Source of the DNA: Bacteroidota bacterium
Lineage (GTDB): Bacteria; Bacteroidota; Ignavibacteria; Tepidaquicellales; Tepidaquicellaceae
Direction: 5' to 3'
DNA length: 41,097 nucleotides
NCBI GenBank assembly: GCA_018266895.1
Contig: JAFDZQ010000004.1
Coordinates: 32,131-73,227, forward strand
A program made the translations under genes and the position numbers. Below are positions 24,037 through 34,531 of this stretch, piece after piece; position 1 is the first letter of the stretch; each line of letters starts with the position of its first letter. Under the pieces are notes generated by a model that saw nothing but the letters and a program-made list of their open reading frames with translations, ran no database searches and was not told where the DNA came from.

Positions 24037-24882
24037 TCAGTATCTGCTTATCATGTAATCATCAGATTGTCCGTTGACAAGTACAGGGTGGGATTCAATA
24101 TGAGCATAGGCATTGTGATTATGTATGCTTTCAAAATTTTCAGCTTCGACACTAAACCACGTTATGCTTTTATTCTCCTTTATTTTCATTACGACATTCC
24201 TCACCAGATCTTCAACGAATACAGGATTTTCGTAAGCTCTTTCGGTTACGAATTTTTCATCTTCCCTTTTGAGAAGGGAATACAGTTCGGAGCTTGCGCT
24301 GCTTTCAACAATTGAAATAATATCTTCAATCCAGACTGTGTCCCGGAATCTTACCGATACAGTAACTTCCCCTCTCTGATTATGAGCTCCGTATTTTGAT
24401 ATATTCTTCGAGCACGGGCAGAGTGTGGTTACAGGAACATAAACAGTCAGTATGAAATCTTTTTTATTATGATTTCTCACTGCGTGAAATTTAACAGTAT
24501 AATCGAGTAATGAAGGTTTCCCTGTTACGGGTGCTTTTTTTTCCCTGAAATAAGGAAATTTTATTTCGATATGCGACGCAGAAGCGTGAAGTTTTTTCTG
24601 CATCTCTACAAGTATTGAATCAATGGAATCTACGTGTATTTCCCTGTCTTTGCACTGCAGAATCTCTACAAACCGGCTCATGTGCGTTCCCTTGAATTCT
24701 TTCGGAAGATCAACTGTCATTGAAATTGTGGCGATTGTGTGCTGTATCTCTTTTTCTTTATCCTTTACTGCTATGGGATATTTCAGGTTTTTTACACCGA
24801 CTTTGTCGATCGGGATTTGTCTGATATCTTTCTGATTCTGTGTATCGGGAAGATTATTTTTAACTGTAGCTGTGTTTTCCAA
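24037..24882 (-). CDS. folE2: GTP cyclohydrolase FolE2 (type IB)
   Basis: The protein has 281 residues. It makes 7,8-dihydroneopterin triphosphate from GTP, the first step to folate, and can also feed queuosine synthesis. Family hallmarks are DKVGVKNLKYPI near the N-terminus, GTHMSRFVE (65-73), VTTLCPCSKNISKYGAHNQRG (151-171) with the catalytic-site C155, and a C-terminal AHIESHP. Type IB enzymes use metals other than zinc. It is a single gene with 52 bases to the Nudix gene upstream. The queuosine gene queA also occurs in this window, though 5 kb away. Confidence 0.95.
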   Translation of the reverse strand: MENTATVKNNLPDTQNQKDIRQIPIDKVGVKNLKYPIAVKDKEKEIQHTIATISMTVDLPKEFKGTHMSRFVEILQCKDREIHVDSIDSILVEMQKKLHASASHIEIKFPYFREKKAPVTGKPSLLDYTVKFHAVRNHNKKDFILTVYVPVTTLCPCSKNISKYGAHNQRGEVTVSVRFRDTVWIEDIISIVESSASSELYSLLKREDEKFVTERAYENPVFVEDLVRNVVMKIKENKSITWFSVEAENFESIHNHNAYAHIESHPVLVNGQSDDYMISRY

Positions 24883-24934
24883 ATTTATTCCTTTTTTAAA
24901 GTTTGTTAACTGTATGATTAAACTTAATTCAATA

Positions 24935-25417
24935 TTATAAAATTTCAGATTGAATCTTTTTTATTTCCGGATATTCAGTACAATCAAGAGAATCCATGAA
25001 CACAATATCTTCATTATTCAGTATTTTATCCCAGATAAAAAGTTTGTCTGTTAAAGGTATGTTATGCTTTTCCAGATTCTCCGGATGAATAAAACTGAAA
25101 GCGCCTTCGTTGCATTCGGGAGGGATCTTATTCAGTAATTTCGTGTATTCCATCAGGAAGATCATAATATTCCCCGCTCCGGGAAAATTTTTCTCTGTGA
25201 TAATTCCTCTAAGATTCCAGTCTTTCCCGGAAGATTTGATTCCGCATTCTTCATTTGCTTCTCTTACAGCGCAGGCAGAAGGTGATTCAGCTGTTTCGGT
25301 GTGAAGCTTGCCTCCGGGAGGTGACATAAGCCCCTTGTTAGGTTCTCTCCTTCTTTCCATAAGCAGATATTCGCCTTTGCCGTTCTTAATGTATAATAAA
25401 GTAGCTAATTTCATCAA
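24935..25417 (-). CDS. Nudix hydrolase (MutT/MTH1-like)
   Basis: The protein has 160 residues. The Nudix box reads GGKLHTETAESPSACAVREANEECGI. The REANEECGI part fits exactly, while the segment between the glycine and the first glutamate is about two residues longer than the usual GX5E. The neighbouring LLMERRREPNKGLMSPPGG is like the 8-oxo-dGTP/2-OH-dATP-cleaving MTH1 group, so clean-up of oxidised nucleotides is a reasonable guess. The gene begins as ATGATG, overlapping the stop of the upstream degenerate amidohydrolase gene by four bases, so the two are translationally coupled. The substrate is not determinable. Confidence 0.85.
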   Translation of the reverse strand: MMKLATLLYIKNGKGEYLLMERRREPNKGLMSPPGGKLHTETAESPSACAVREANEECGIKSSGKDWNLRGIITEKNFPGAGNIMIFLMEYTKLLNKIPPECNEGAFSFIHPENLEKHNIPLTDKLFIWDKILNNEDIVFMDSLDCTEYPEIKKIQSEIL

Positions 25418-27174
25418 ACCTTTCTATTTGTATCTTCTTCTCCGAATCCGAATTTAAGCTTCTTGTTTCGGATTACAGGTTCAGCGATGACTTCTTTTTC
25501 AATGTCCTGTTTAATTTCTTCACTGCTTTTCTGAATACTTTTTTCATCTGTTTTATGCCCGCCGGAATTTGCGGGATCCGGTTCTCCTTTTGAAAACGTA
25601 TGTAACGATACTTCCTGTAACTCGTCTTGATCCAGAAAATCCACACCATCTTCAATAGAAATAATTTCCTCAATATTACCGGGATCTTCTATACCGGCAT
25701 TACCACGGCTCTGTTCGTAGTCTTCTTTTTTTATTCCTATGACTGTAAACTCACCTTCTCCCATATATTCAACTTCGGATAGTGTCATATCAACGAATAT
25801 TTCCCCGGATTTTTTTTCCTTACTGTCTTCGTTAAGTTTGTCAACTCTGCCTCTCATAAGATACTTTTCCTTGTACTCGAAAAATTTTCCTTCCGAATAA
25901 ATTCTTGCAGATATCTCTTCAGATTTTTTTCTTAGTAATGAAGGATCTTCTGTCAGCAGCTTTTTGTCACGGACTAAAACCCTGCCTCTTAATATTACAT
26001 CGCTGATATCTTTTACGGATAAATTTCTTATTACAAAATCAGCAAGAACTTCGCTTTCCATATCGGGCACTGCCGGTACATTCCTCAGATCATCAAGCGA
26101 TAATATGATCATGTCTGCGGATTTGTTCCTTTCAATGCTTCCGGTGATGTTTGAAATGCCGAAAAAATGCGACGGGTTCTGTATGGCAGTCTTTAAAAGA
26201 TCTTCGGAACTGATGATGTTCTTTGATATCATAGATGAAAGTGTCTTTAACTCTGCAAAAATATTGTCTCCGGTAAAACCGGTTCCGGTAATGATGTTCA
26301 CATCCGATAAAAACATTTCATCCAGATCAGTTTTCCTGTCCTGAAAATTCAGATAATCGGAAGGCGACAGAAGTATGGCAGATCTTTTCTTGGCTAAAAT
26401 ATCCAGCTCTATCTGATTCAGATGCGTAGGGTTTGAAATCACGGTTCCCTGTGAAAGCAGTTCCATCTCCGAAAGTACGTTGATGAAAGGTTTCCCGAAA
26501 TCTTTTTTTACAGACTCAAATGTTTTTTGTGAAAGTGACGCATTAATAAAAAGCCGGAGCCTGTTTCCGGACAGCACCTTTTTCATCGAAGCAAGCGAGT
26601 AATTATTTATATCTTCATCCGTCCTGAAGCCGAGAGAAATATTTTTCTCATGTCCCGTAATGTCCGATAAAAGACCGTAATCATAAACCGTCAGGTTGAA
26701 ATACTGCTCTATAAGATCGGAGTCTTTAAAATATCTGTCAAAAAAATCCTTGGATATTGAACTGCTGCTTTCGCTGATGAAAAGTTCGCCGTTCATAAGA
26801 GCTCTTGCATGGGATATGGAGAACAATTCGTGATTCAGATCCGAATTTTCCTTTGCAGAAAGGAATTTTTCTATGAGCTTCAGAGAAAGCCACGAGTTGA
26901 TGTTTTCGTATGTGCATTTCCTGAAAAAATATTTATTCAGCGCATACGAGGAGATCAGATTGGAATTGAAAAATCCCGGCATTATGATCCTGTCGGAGGC
27001 GTCAATAATTACAGCATCGGGATATTTTGCCTTAAAATCTTTTTCGTTGAATTTTTTTTCATAATCAATAAGATATATTTTACCGTTCCTGACAAGAATA
27101 TTGAAATACCCTGCTAAACCTTTCCTGTCAAGGGTTAATACCAAACCGTTTTTTATTACAATGAAATCTTCCAT
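25414..27174 (-). CDS. Degenerate amidohydrolase-superfamily protein with acidic C-terminal extension
   Basis: The protein has 586 residues. The first 430 or so follow the TRZ/ATZ-type amidohydrolase plan: beta domain IVIKNGLVLTLD, strand VIIDASDRIIMPGFFNS, barrel, and closing segment GSIERNKSADMIILSLDDL. Metal-binding residues are missing. The usual PGxxNxHxH reads with N72 and I74, the AHC-x-HL segment has N248 (only H251 kept), and the catalytic Asp of GTDG is Gly299. The last 150 residues are acidic and low in complexity, ending in KKLKFGFGEE. This looks like a catalytically dead scaffold or regulatory protein. It is coupled to the Nudix gene (4-base overlap) and follows the asparaginase-like gene by seven bases. 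Confidence 0.75.
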   Translation of the reverse strand: MEDFIVIKNGLVLTLDRKGLAGYFNILVRNGKIYLIDYEKKFNEKDFKAKYPDAVIIDASDRIIMPGFFNSNLISSYALNKYFFRKCTYENINSWLSLKLIEKFLSAKENSDLNHELFSISHARALMNGELFISESSSSISKDFFDRYFKDSDLIEQYFNLTVYDYGLLSDITGHEKNISLGFRTDEDINNYSLASMKKVLSGNRLRLFINASLSQKTFESVKKDFGKPFINVLSEMELLSQGTVISNPTHLNQIELDILAKKRSAILLSPSDYLNFQDRKTDLDEMFLSDVNIITGTGFTGDNIFAELKTLSSMISKNIISSEDLLKTAIQNPSHFFGISNITGSIERNKSADMIILSLDDLRNVPAVPDMESEVLADFVIRNLSVKDISDVILRGRVLVRDKKLLTEDPSLLRKKSEEISARIYSEGKFFEYKEKYLMRGRVDKLNEDSKEKKSGEIFVDMTLSEVEYMGEGEFTVIGIKKEDYEQSRGNAGIEDPGNIEEIISIEDGVDFLDQDELQEVSLHTFSKGEPDPANSGGHKTDEKSIQKSSEEIKQDIEKEVIAEPVIRNKKLKFGFGEEDTNRKV

Positions 27175-27181
27175 TATGTTT

Positions 27182-28141
27182 TCAAAGATCCTCTATGATA
27201 AATTTTTCGTTCAGAAAATACTTGCTGTCATACAATTTATTCTCATTGTCGTTGCAGACAGCGTACTGAAATCCTTCCCTTACACTGTAAGCTCCGTATT
27301 CTCCTTTTGCATTCAGCGCTATGAATCCGACCTGATAAATGTGGTCCCTGTTTATGTCAGAAAGCTTGTTCAGTCTGTAAACTCTTTCGCATGCAAGTCT
27401 GCATGCTTCCGTAGGAGTCTTTCCGTTTCGCATTAACTCAACTATCAGAAAACTTCCGCATGCCCTTATACATTCCTCGCCTCTTCCTGTTGACGCTGCG
27501 CCTCCGATCTCTCCGTCCACATAAAGTCCTGAACCTATGATCGGACTGTCACCGACTCTTCCGTGCAGTTTCCATGCCATTCCGCTTGTAGTGCACGATG
27601 CTGAAATATGACCTTCGCTGTCAATTGCCACCATCCCGATAGTATCATGATTACCGTCTTCATTTATTTTTAAAATTGTTTCCCTGTCAAGTTTAAAGTC
27701 ATCCGTATGAATTTCCTCAGCCTGTTTTTTTCCGGATGCCTTCCATTCCCGGAATCTTTTTATTGATTCTTCCGTGAGAAGGTTCTCCGGAATGAAATCG
27801 TTTTTAAGAGCAAAGTCATAAGCTCCTCCTGCCGCAAGTATCGTATGCTCAGTATCTTCCAGTACAAGTCTCGCAAGACTTATAGGGTTGTGAATGTTTT
27901 CCACGCAGATAACCGATCCGATCCTAGCCCTCCAGTCCATGATCGCAGCATCAAGAGTTACAACTCCTCTTTCATCCGGCAGTCCGCCGTAACCTACGCT
28001 CAGTACTGCCGGATCATCTTCCGAAACTTTAACTCCTTTTTCCACAGCATCGAGGGAGTTTCCTCCGCTTTCCAAAATCCTGTACGCTGCTTCATTGGCA
28101 GCAAGTCCGTGCTTCCATGTGGAGATCACAACTGGTTTCAT
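27182..28141 (-). CDS. N4-(beta-N-acetylglucosaminyl)-L-asparaginase / isoaspartyl peptidase-type Ntn hydrolase
   Basis: The protein has 319 residues. It begins PVVISTWKHGLAANEAAYRIL, continues VGYGGLPDERGVVTLDAAIMDW, and has the autoprocessing and nucleophile site at T167 in NHDTIGMVAID. This is the pattern of the glycosylasparaginase branch of the Ntn-type asparaginases, which cleave themselves before the threonine and then hydrolyse Asn-linked or beta-aspartyl bonds. GRVGDSPIIGSGLYVDGEIGGAASTGRGE is the conserved substrate-binding stretch. There is no signal peptide, so the protein is cytosolic. It lies directly upstream of the degenerate amidohydrolase and Nudix genes. The exact substrate is uncertain. 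Confidence 0.9.
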   Translation of the reverse strand: MKPVVISTWKHGLAANEAAYRILESGGNSLDAVEKGVKVSEDDPAVLSVGYGGLPDERGVVTLDAAIMDWRARIGSVICVENIHNPISLARLVLEDTEHTILAAGGAYDFALKNDFIPENLLTEESIKRFREWKASGKKQAEEIHTDDFKLDRETILKINEDGNHDTIGMVAIDSEGHISASCTTSGMAWKLHGRVGDSPIIGSGLYVDGEIGGAASTGRGEECIRACGSFLIVELMRNGKTPTEACRLACERVYRLNKLSDINRDHIYQVGFIALNAKGEYGAYSVREGFQYAVCNDNENKLYDSKYFLNEKFIIEDL

Positions 28142-28222
28142 TTATCTCAATTTATATTTTATTTGAATTAAATTTTCCGTGAAAATAAATTCCGGAAATC
28201 AATTTATCAATTTATCATTGAA

Positions 28223-29257
28223 CTATCTGTATTCAATACAATCAGAGATCACTTCAAATGTTCTGTCATATCTGTACTGAATGTTCATATGTCCCGCTTT
28301 GAATTCTTCGTGAATGAATTTAATGTTTTTTTTCTTCAATTTATTGCAAAAAATTCTCGATCCTATATGCAGATCGTACTCGTCATAAATTCCGGCATCT
28401 ATGTATATGAGGTTTAATTTCCTGAGATTCGAATCATATCGTTCCGCAAGTCTGACAGGATCATGTTTCAGCCATATATCAAACACCTTTTTATCAAGTT
28501 CACCTGTTTCGGGATCAAACGGCATGCTGAAATTATATCCCTTAGTCCTGAATCCTGAAGGATCCGGGGAATAACAGCTCGCCATTCCTATGTCGTTAAT
28601 AATCTCATGAAAATATTTCGGCTTCGGCTGTTTGAAGTTGATCTCCTTACGGATGAAATTCGCAATTGCCTTATGTCCCTTTCCGTAATTTTCTATGTTT
28701 GTTATGAACTTCGGAAAATGCGGGAGATAGCAGTATTCGAAATACATGTCACCTGAAGTCGAACACATTAATCCGAATATATCCGGGTTCTTCATCGATA
28801 GAACTACTGCTCCGTATCCTCCGCTGGACTTTCCGCAAACTGCGCGGCTGCTGCTGTGAGGAAGCGTTCTGTATTTTGAATCAATGTAATGAACTAATTC
28901 TTTAATTACGTAATCCTCGTATTTTCCCGTTGCAGTTGAGTTTATGAACTGGCTTCCCCCGTACTTCGTTATGCAGTCAGGCATCACTACTATCATTTCT
29001 CTCATCTTCTTTTCTGAAATGAGTCTGTCTAATCTCTGATGTATATTTTCTGAAAGAAAACTTACGTTAAGGTTCATTATTCCCTTTCCCGTAAATCCTG
29101 AGATAAGATATACGACAGGAAATCTTTGGCTGCCCTTGCTGAAATATGAAGGTGGAAGATATACGGGAAAATCTCTCACTGAAGGATCTCCGAGAGGATT
29201 GTTTTTCAGGATCCTGCTGTCGAAAGTTTCTAATACTATTGAACCTGTGTGTTTCAT
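28223..29257 (-). CDS. Alpha/beta-hydrolase esterase (esterase D/FrmB-like)
   Basis: The protein has 344 residues and no signal peptide. It contains YLPPSYFSKGSQRFPVVYLISGFTG, typical of the esterase D / antigen 85 group. The nucleophile elbow is GKSSG at 142-146 with S144, a likely acid residue sits in IYIDAGIYDEYDLH, and the catalytic histidine is in FKAGHMNIQYRYD near residue 328. S-formylglutathione hydrolases and siderophore or feruloyl esterases share this plan, so I do not name a substrate. It stands between ispD and the asparaginase-like gene on the same strand. Confidence 0.85.
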   Translation of the reverse strand: MKHTGSIVLETFDSRILKNNPLGDPSVRDFPVYLPPSYFSKGSQRFPVVYLISGFTGKGIMNLNVSFLSENIHQRLDRLISEKKMREMIVVMPDCITKYGGSQFINSTATGKYEDYVIKELVHYIDSKYRTLPHSSSRAVCGKSSGGYGAVVLSMKNPDIFGLMCSTSGDMYFEYCYLPHFPKFITNIENYGKGHKAIANFIRKEINFKQPKPKYFHEIINDIGMASCYSPDPSGFRTKGYNFSMPFDPETGELDKKVFDIWLKHDPVRLAERYDSNLRKLNLIYIDAGIYDEYDLHIGSRIFCNKLKKKNIKFIHEEFKAGHMNIQYRYDRTFEVISDCIEYR

Positions 29258-29289
29258 CTCTTTACTGTAAGTTTATTTATTTGTGCAAA

Positions 29290-29946
29290 TTACAAATCTG
29301 CTTTCAGAGTTATTTTAATGTTTTCTTTTTCACCTTCAATAACTTTTACTTTGTATCCCGCATGTTCCGCAAGAGACGATTCGTCCGTACCGGTAAAATT
29401 ATCTTCATACGCTTTTTCAAATGATTTTTTCAGTATATCATATCTGAACGCCTGCGGAGTCTGTATTGCCCATACATTTTCGCGGTCAACGGTTTTTTCA
29501 ACAAAGTTTTTTTTATTGATCTTCTTCAGTGTCTCTGTAACAGGCAGACCTGATATGACGCAGTTGAATTTTTTTACTTCCTTTATCAGTTCTGCAATTT
29601 TTTCCATGCTTACAAAAGGCCGGACGGCGTCGTGAACAAGTATGAAATCATTTTCACTGCACTCAAGATTCATAAGTGCCCTGAAAACCGAATCCTGCCT
29701 GAGTTTTCCGCCCTCGACAATTCTTCTTATTTTAAAAAAATTATTTTTTCTTATGATCAGTTTTATTCTTTCAAAATATTCCAGCCTGGAAGCGATAATG
29801 ATCTCATCTATCGATCTTATCTGATGAAAAGCGGAAACTGAGTGCGCCAGTATTTCTTTTCCTCCGATCTTCATGAACTGTTTCGGAGTATTTCCGCCGA
29901 ATCTCGTTCCGGTTCCGGATGCAGGTATGATCACTTTTATGCTCAT
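29290..29946 (-). CDS. ispD: 2-C-methyl-D-erythritol 4-phosphate cytidylyltransferase
   Basis: The protein has 218 residues, the family length. It forms CDP-methylerythritol in the non-mevalonate isoprenoid pathway. The nucleotide-binding loop is VIIPASGTGTRFGGNTPKQF with the conserved Arg and Lys. VHDAVRPFV (about 105-113) and the C-terminal TGTDESSLAE segment also match. It is a cytosolic enzyme. It starts 39 bases after the queA terminator hairpin and is followed by the esterase gene region on the other side. Confidence 0.95.
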   Translation of the reverse strand: MSIKVIIPASGTGTRFGGNTPKQFMKIGGKEILAHSVSAFHQIRSIDEIIIASRLEYFERIKLIIRKNNFFKIRRIVEGGKLRQDSVFRALMNLECSENDFILVHDAVRPFVSMEKIAELIKEVKKFNCVISGLPVTETLKKINKKNFVEKTVDRENVWAIQTPQAFRYDILKKSFEKAYEDNFTGTDESSLAEHAGYKVKVIEGEKENIKITLKADL

Positions 29947-29985
29947 ATATTCTTTTCCTGTCTTTGAATGTTAAAGTATAAAAAA

Positions 29986-30017
29986 TAAAAAAGCCCAAAC
30001 AAAAATCATTTGGACTT
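29986..30017 (-). terminator. Rho-independent terminator of queA
   Basis: On the minus strand AAGTCCAAA / TTTGGGCTT (one G-T pair) forms a 9-bp stem followed by a T-run. It lies 37 bases after the queA stop and before ispD. Confidence 0.8.
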
Positions 30018-30054
30018 TATATAACCGCATTTTCTTTTTTCTTCAGCAGGATCG

Positions 30055-31095
30055 TCAGACTATCATCATTGCGTCACCGTAGCTGTAAAATCTGAATTTT
30101 TCCTTTACGGCTTTTTTATAAGCTTTCATGATATAATCTCTTTCTGACATCGCACAGGCAAGCATCAGCAGTGTGCTCTGCGGCATGTGAAAATTGGTTA
30201 TCAGCTTGTCCACAATTCTCAGTTTCTGAGGCGGATGTATGAATCTGTCTGTCCAGCCTTTTCCCCATCTGACCTGTCTGCTTGTTATGACATTCGTCTC
30301 AAGCACTCTCGCAACAGATGTGCCTACTGCAATGACCTTTTTCCTCTTAGCAATGGATGCATTTATTATGTCGGCTGATTCCTTCGTCATTTCGTAATAC
30401 TCCGAATCCATTCTGTGTTTTGAGAGATCTTCCACTTCTACAAGCCTGAAAGTACCGAGTCCGATATGAAGAGTCAGGTATACTATCTTCACTCCCTTTG
30501 CTTCGATTTTCTTAAGAAGATCTTTTGTGAAATGCAGTCCTGCAGTGGGAGCTGCTACTGATCCTACGTGATCCGCGTCAGCATAGACAGTCTGATAATC
30601 TTCCTTGTCTTTTTCGGTTGATTCTCTTTTTATGTACGGAGGCAAAGGCGTTTTGCCGAGTTTCTCAATGTACTTTGAAAAATCGCCCTGATAATTGAAA
30701 CGGACTATCCTTCCTCTTGATGTAGTATTGTCAATTACCTCACAGAAAAGATTCTTGGTAAAAAATATCCGGTTACCGATTCTGACTTTTCTTGCCGGAT
30801 CCACTACTACGTCCCAGATGTTTTCTTCTGTGGAAAGCTGTCTGAGAAGAAATACTTCAATCTTTGCTTTTGTCTTTTCCTTCGTGCCGTATAATCTTGC
30901 ATTAAAAACCTTTGAGTCGTTTAAGACTAATACATCACCTTCATTCATATAATCAATCACATCCTTGAATTTCCTTGTTTCCAGTTCACCGGTTTCTTTG
31001 TCTAATACCATAAGTTTGCACTGATCTCTCGGAGTTTTCGGAACTTTTGCAATGAGATTCTTTGGAATCGGATATTTAAATTGGGAAAGTTTCAT
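30055..31095 (-). CDS. queA: S-adenosylmethionine:tRNA ribosyltransferase-isomerase
   Basis: The protein has 346 residues, full length. It transfers and isomerises the ribosyl group of AdoMet onto 7-aminomethyl-7-deazaguanine in tRNA, the penultimate step of queuosine synthesis. Recognisable stretches are FKYPIPKNLIAKVPKTPRDQCKLMV at the N-terminus, GDVLVLNDSKVFNARLYG, TPLPPYIKRE, AAPTAGLHFT and TNFHMPQSTLLML near the C-terminus. It has terminators on both sides (from eno upstream and its own at 29986-30017), so it is probably a single transcription unit. Confidence 0.97.
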   Translation of the reverse strand: MKLSQFKYPIPKNLIAKVPKTPRDQCKLMVLDKETGELETRKFKDVIDYMNEGDVLVLNDSKVFNARLYGTKEKTKAKIEVFLLRQLSTEENIWDVVVDPARKVRIGNRIFFTKNLFCEVIDNTTSRGRIVRFNYQGDFSKYIEKLGKTPLPPYIKRESTEKDKEDYQTVYADADHVGSVAAPTAGLHFTKDLLKKIEAKGVKIVYLTLHIGLGTFRLVEVEDLSKHRMDSEYYEMTKESADIINASIAKRKKVIAVGTSVARVLETNVITSRQVRWGKGWTDRFIHPPQKLRIVDKLITNFHMPQSTLLMLACAMSERDYIMKAYKKAVKEKFRFYSYGDAMMIV

Positions 31096-31110
31096 TTGTA
31101 AAATTAAATT

Positions 31111-31146
31111 AAAAAAATACAGCAGTTAAAATGATAACTGCTGTTA
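31111..31146 (-). terminator. Rho-independent terminator of eno
   Basis: On the minus strand ACAGCAGTTA / TAACTGCTGT makes a perfect 10-bp stem with a six-base loop and is followed by seven Ts. It lies between the eno stop (31162) and the queA start (31095). Confidence 0.88.
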
Positions 31147-31161
31147 TGGAAAACCGAACTT

Positions 31162-32490
<1,329 letters not shown>

Positions 32491-32720
32491 CTATAATTGA
32501 GCGGAAAGCAATTCAATTTCAGGGATATTCAGAAGAAAAAGCTTCATTCAATAAAAAATCGCTTAACTAAATTCTGTTTCATTTTTTCTTCGTTGAATAT
32601 TCAAAAATAAAACTTAATTTAAGGAAGTGTTCCGGATGAAATGATTTTAAAATATAATATGGTACAAGGTAAGGACGGTTGTAAATTATTTTTAAAACTT
32701 AACCGAAAAATATTATAATC

Positions 32721-33191
32721 ATGAAAATCAGAAGAGCGGAACCCGAAGAAACAGATCAGATAAGAACATTATTTTTTGATACTGTGACGAATATCAACTG
32801 TAAAGATTATGATGATGAGCAGATCTCAGTATGGGCTTCTGCTTACAACGACATAAAAAAATGGTCTTCAAAAATACAGGAACAGTATTTTATTGTTGCA
32901 GAAGATGAAAATAAGATAACGGGATTCGGTTCGATCACTTCAGACGGATATCTTGATTATATGTATGTTCATAAGGACCATCAGGGACAGGGTATTGCTA
33001 CCGGACTTCTGAATAATCTTGAACAGAATGCATTTGAACATGATGTGAAAGAGATACGCGCCGAGGTCAGCATTACAGCGAGACCTTTTTTCAGAAGCAA
33101 GGGATTTGAAATAAGCAGAACTTTTATTACCAGAATAGGTAAAGTTGAATTTGAGGACTGTGAGATGACTAAAGTTTTGCTAAAGAAATAA
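32721..33191 (+). CDS. GNAT-family N-acetyltransferase
   Basis: The protein has 156 residues. It begins MKIRRAEPEETDQIRTLFFDTV, continues with the strand pair FIVAEDENKITGFGSI and GYLDYMYVHKDHQGQGIATGLLNNLE, and ends TARPFFRSKGFEISRT. The Q/RxxGxG/A acetyl-CoA loop reads HQGQGIATG. This is a single-domain GNAT of the ElaA/YafP-like type; the acceptor is unknown. It is one of only three intact plus-strand genes in the window, divergent from eno and convergent with the dipeptidase gene, whose end lies 15 bases away. Confidence 0.88.
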   Translation: MKIRRAEPEETDQIRTLFFDTVTNINCKDYDDEQISVWASAYNDIKKWSSKIQEQYFIVAEDENKITGFGSITSDGYLDYMYVHKDHQGQGIATGLLNNLEQNAFEHDVKEIRAEVSITARPFFRSKGFEISRTFITRIGKVEFEDCEMTKVLLKK

Positions 33192-33206
33192 ATTAATCGG
33201 AACTGA

Positions 33207-34529
33207 TCACCCGCAAACCTGTTTAAATACCCTCAGAAAATTCCCCCCGAGAATTTTTTTTATCTCTTCTTCAGTATAACCTCTTTCAACGAGTTTTTTT
33301 GTGAGCTCGGGATAACAGCTTGCGTCATAGAGTTCGTTCGGAGGTGTTATGCCTCCGTCAAAGTCGGATCCTATGCCAATGTAATCAACTCCAACCAGAT
33401 TCTTAATATAGTCAATATGCTCGATCACTTTGTCTATCGTCGTTCCTGCTGCTATGTTTTTCTCCTGAAGGAATTTATTCCTTTCCTCGTTAAATTTAAT
33501 CAGATCATCTCCGTATTTTTCATTCAAGGCATTCAGTTCGTCAGGATATTTTTCATAAGCATTCATTGTCCTGTTTTTATCCGCGTCCTTATCAAGAAAA
33601 GCATCATAGAAATTTATTCCGATGTATCCTCCGCTTTTTGCTATTGCTTTGATCTGATCATCTTTAAGATTCCTGAAATGCGGAGCGATTGAATAGCAGT
33701 TGGAATGCGAAGCTATGACAGGCGAAGAAGAATTTTCCATCACATCCCGGAATCCTGCTTCGCTCAGATGGGAAACATCAATAAGCATCCCGACTTCATT
33801 CATTCTTTTTATTACTTCAATTCCGAATCCGGATAAACCGCCGGGCTTTCCGTTTTCTGTTTCTTCTTTTGCCGAAGTAGAAATAAAATTTGAATTGTTC
33901 CATGTAAGTCCTATGTATCTTACGCCGAGATCAAAGAATGCATTTATGTTGTCTAAATTTTTTTCAATCGCAGTGCCGCCTTCTATTCCTATCAGACCGC
34001 AGAGTTTCTTCTCTGAAGTTATTCTTGCTATATCGTCATAACTCTTTGCGAATTCAAATTCCTGAAAATAATCCGTTTCAAAACTTTTAAGTCTGTTTAT
34101 CTGTGATATCGTAAACCTGTAAGACTTTTTCACCTGATTCATCGGGATCCATACTGCGAAAATCTGCACATCCACTCCGCCTGCCTTGAATCTCGGCAGA
34201 TCAGACTGAGTGAAATCATTTTTCTGTCCGAATACTGCTCCCTTGTCGAAAACTTTCCATATAAAGTCATTATGCGTATCTACAAGCAAAGCGTCGAAGT
34301 GTATTTTAAGATAATCTTTTTTTGCTGAACTGTCTGTGGTTTTCAAGTTATAATTTGTTAAAATAATTTTATCACTGCTTTCGTCCAAAAAAGTATTTAC
34401 AAATCCGGAAGAGGAACCCTGACCGGTTACTTCATTTCCCGTAAATAAATTATTTCTGTCCGAAAACAGAAAAATGAGTACGGCAATGCAAAGAGGAATA
34501 ATTAAAAAAATTTTATTGATCATTTTCAT
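33207..34529 (-). CDS. Membrane dipeptidase (M19, renal dipeptidase family)
   Basis: The protein has 440 residues. An N-terminal membrane anchor or signal (about 5-22) is followed by a variable linker and the M19 domain. Metal-site motifs are present: LLVDTHNDFIW (H and D), GIEGGTAI (Glu), DVSHLSEAGF and VIASHSN (His), and GIGSDFDGG (Asp) near the C-terminus. Such zinc enzymes cleave dipeptides, including D-amino-acid ones, outside the cytoplasm. The gene ends close to the convergent GNAT gene. Only two bases separate it from the DUF2007-like gene upstream, so they are likely cotranscribed. Confidence 0.92.
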   Translation of the reverse strand: MKMINKIFLIIPLCIAVLIFLFSDRNNLFTGNEVTGQGSSSGFVNTFLDESSDKIILTNYNLKTTDSSAKKDYLKIHFDALLVDTHNDFIWKVFDKGAVFGQKNDFTQSDLPRFKAGGVDVQIFAVWIPMNQVKKSYRFTISQINRLKSFETDYFQEFEFAKSYDDIARITSEKKLCGLIGIEGGTAIEKNLDNINAFFDLGVRYIGLTWNNSNFISTSAKEETENGKPGGLSGFGIEVIKRMNEVGMLIDVSHLSEAGFRDVMENSSSPVIASHSNCYSIAPHFRNLKDDQIKAIAKSGGYIGINFYDAFLDKDADKNRTMNAYEKYPDELNALNEKYGDDLIKFNEERNKFLQEKNIAAGTTIDKVIEHIDYIKNLVGVDYIGIGSDFDGGITPPNELYDASCYPELTKKLVERGYTEEEIKKILGGNFLRVFKQVCG

Positions 34530-34531
34530 TA

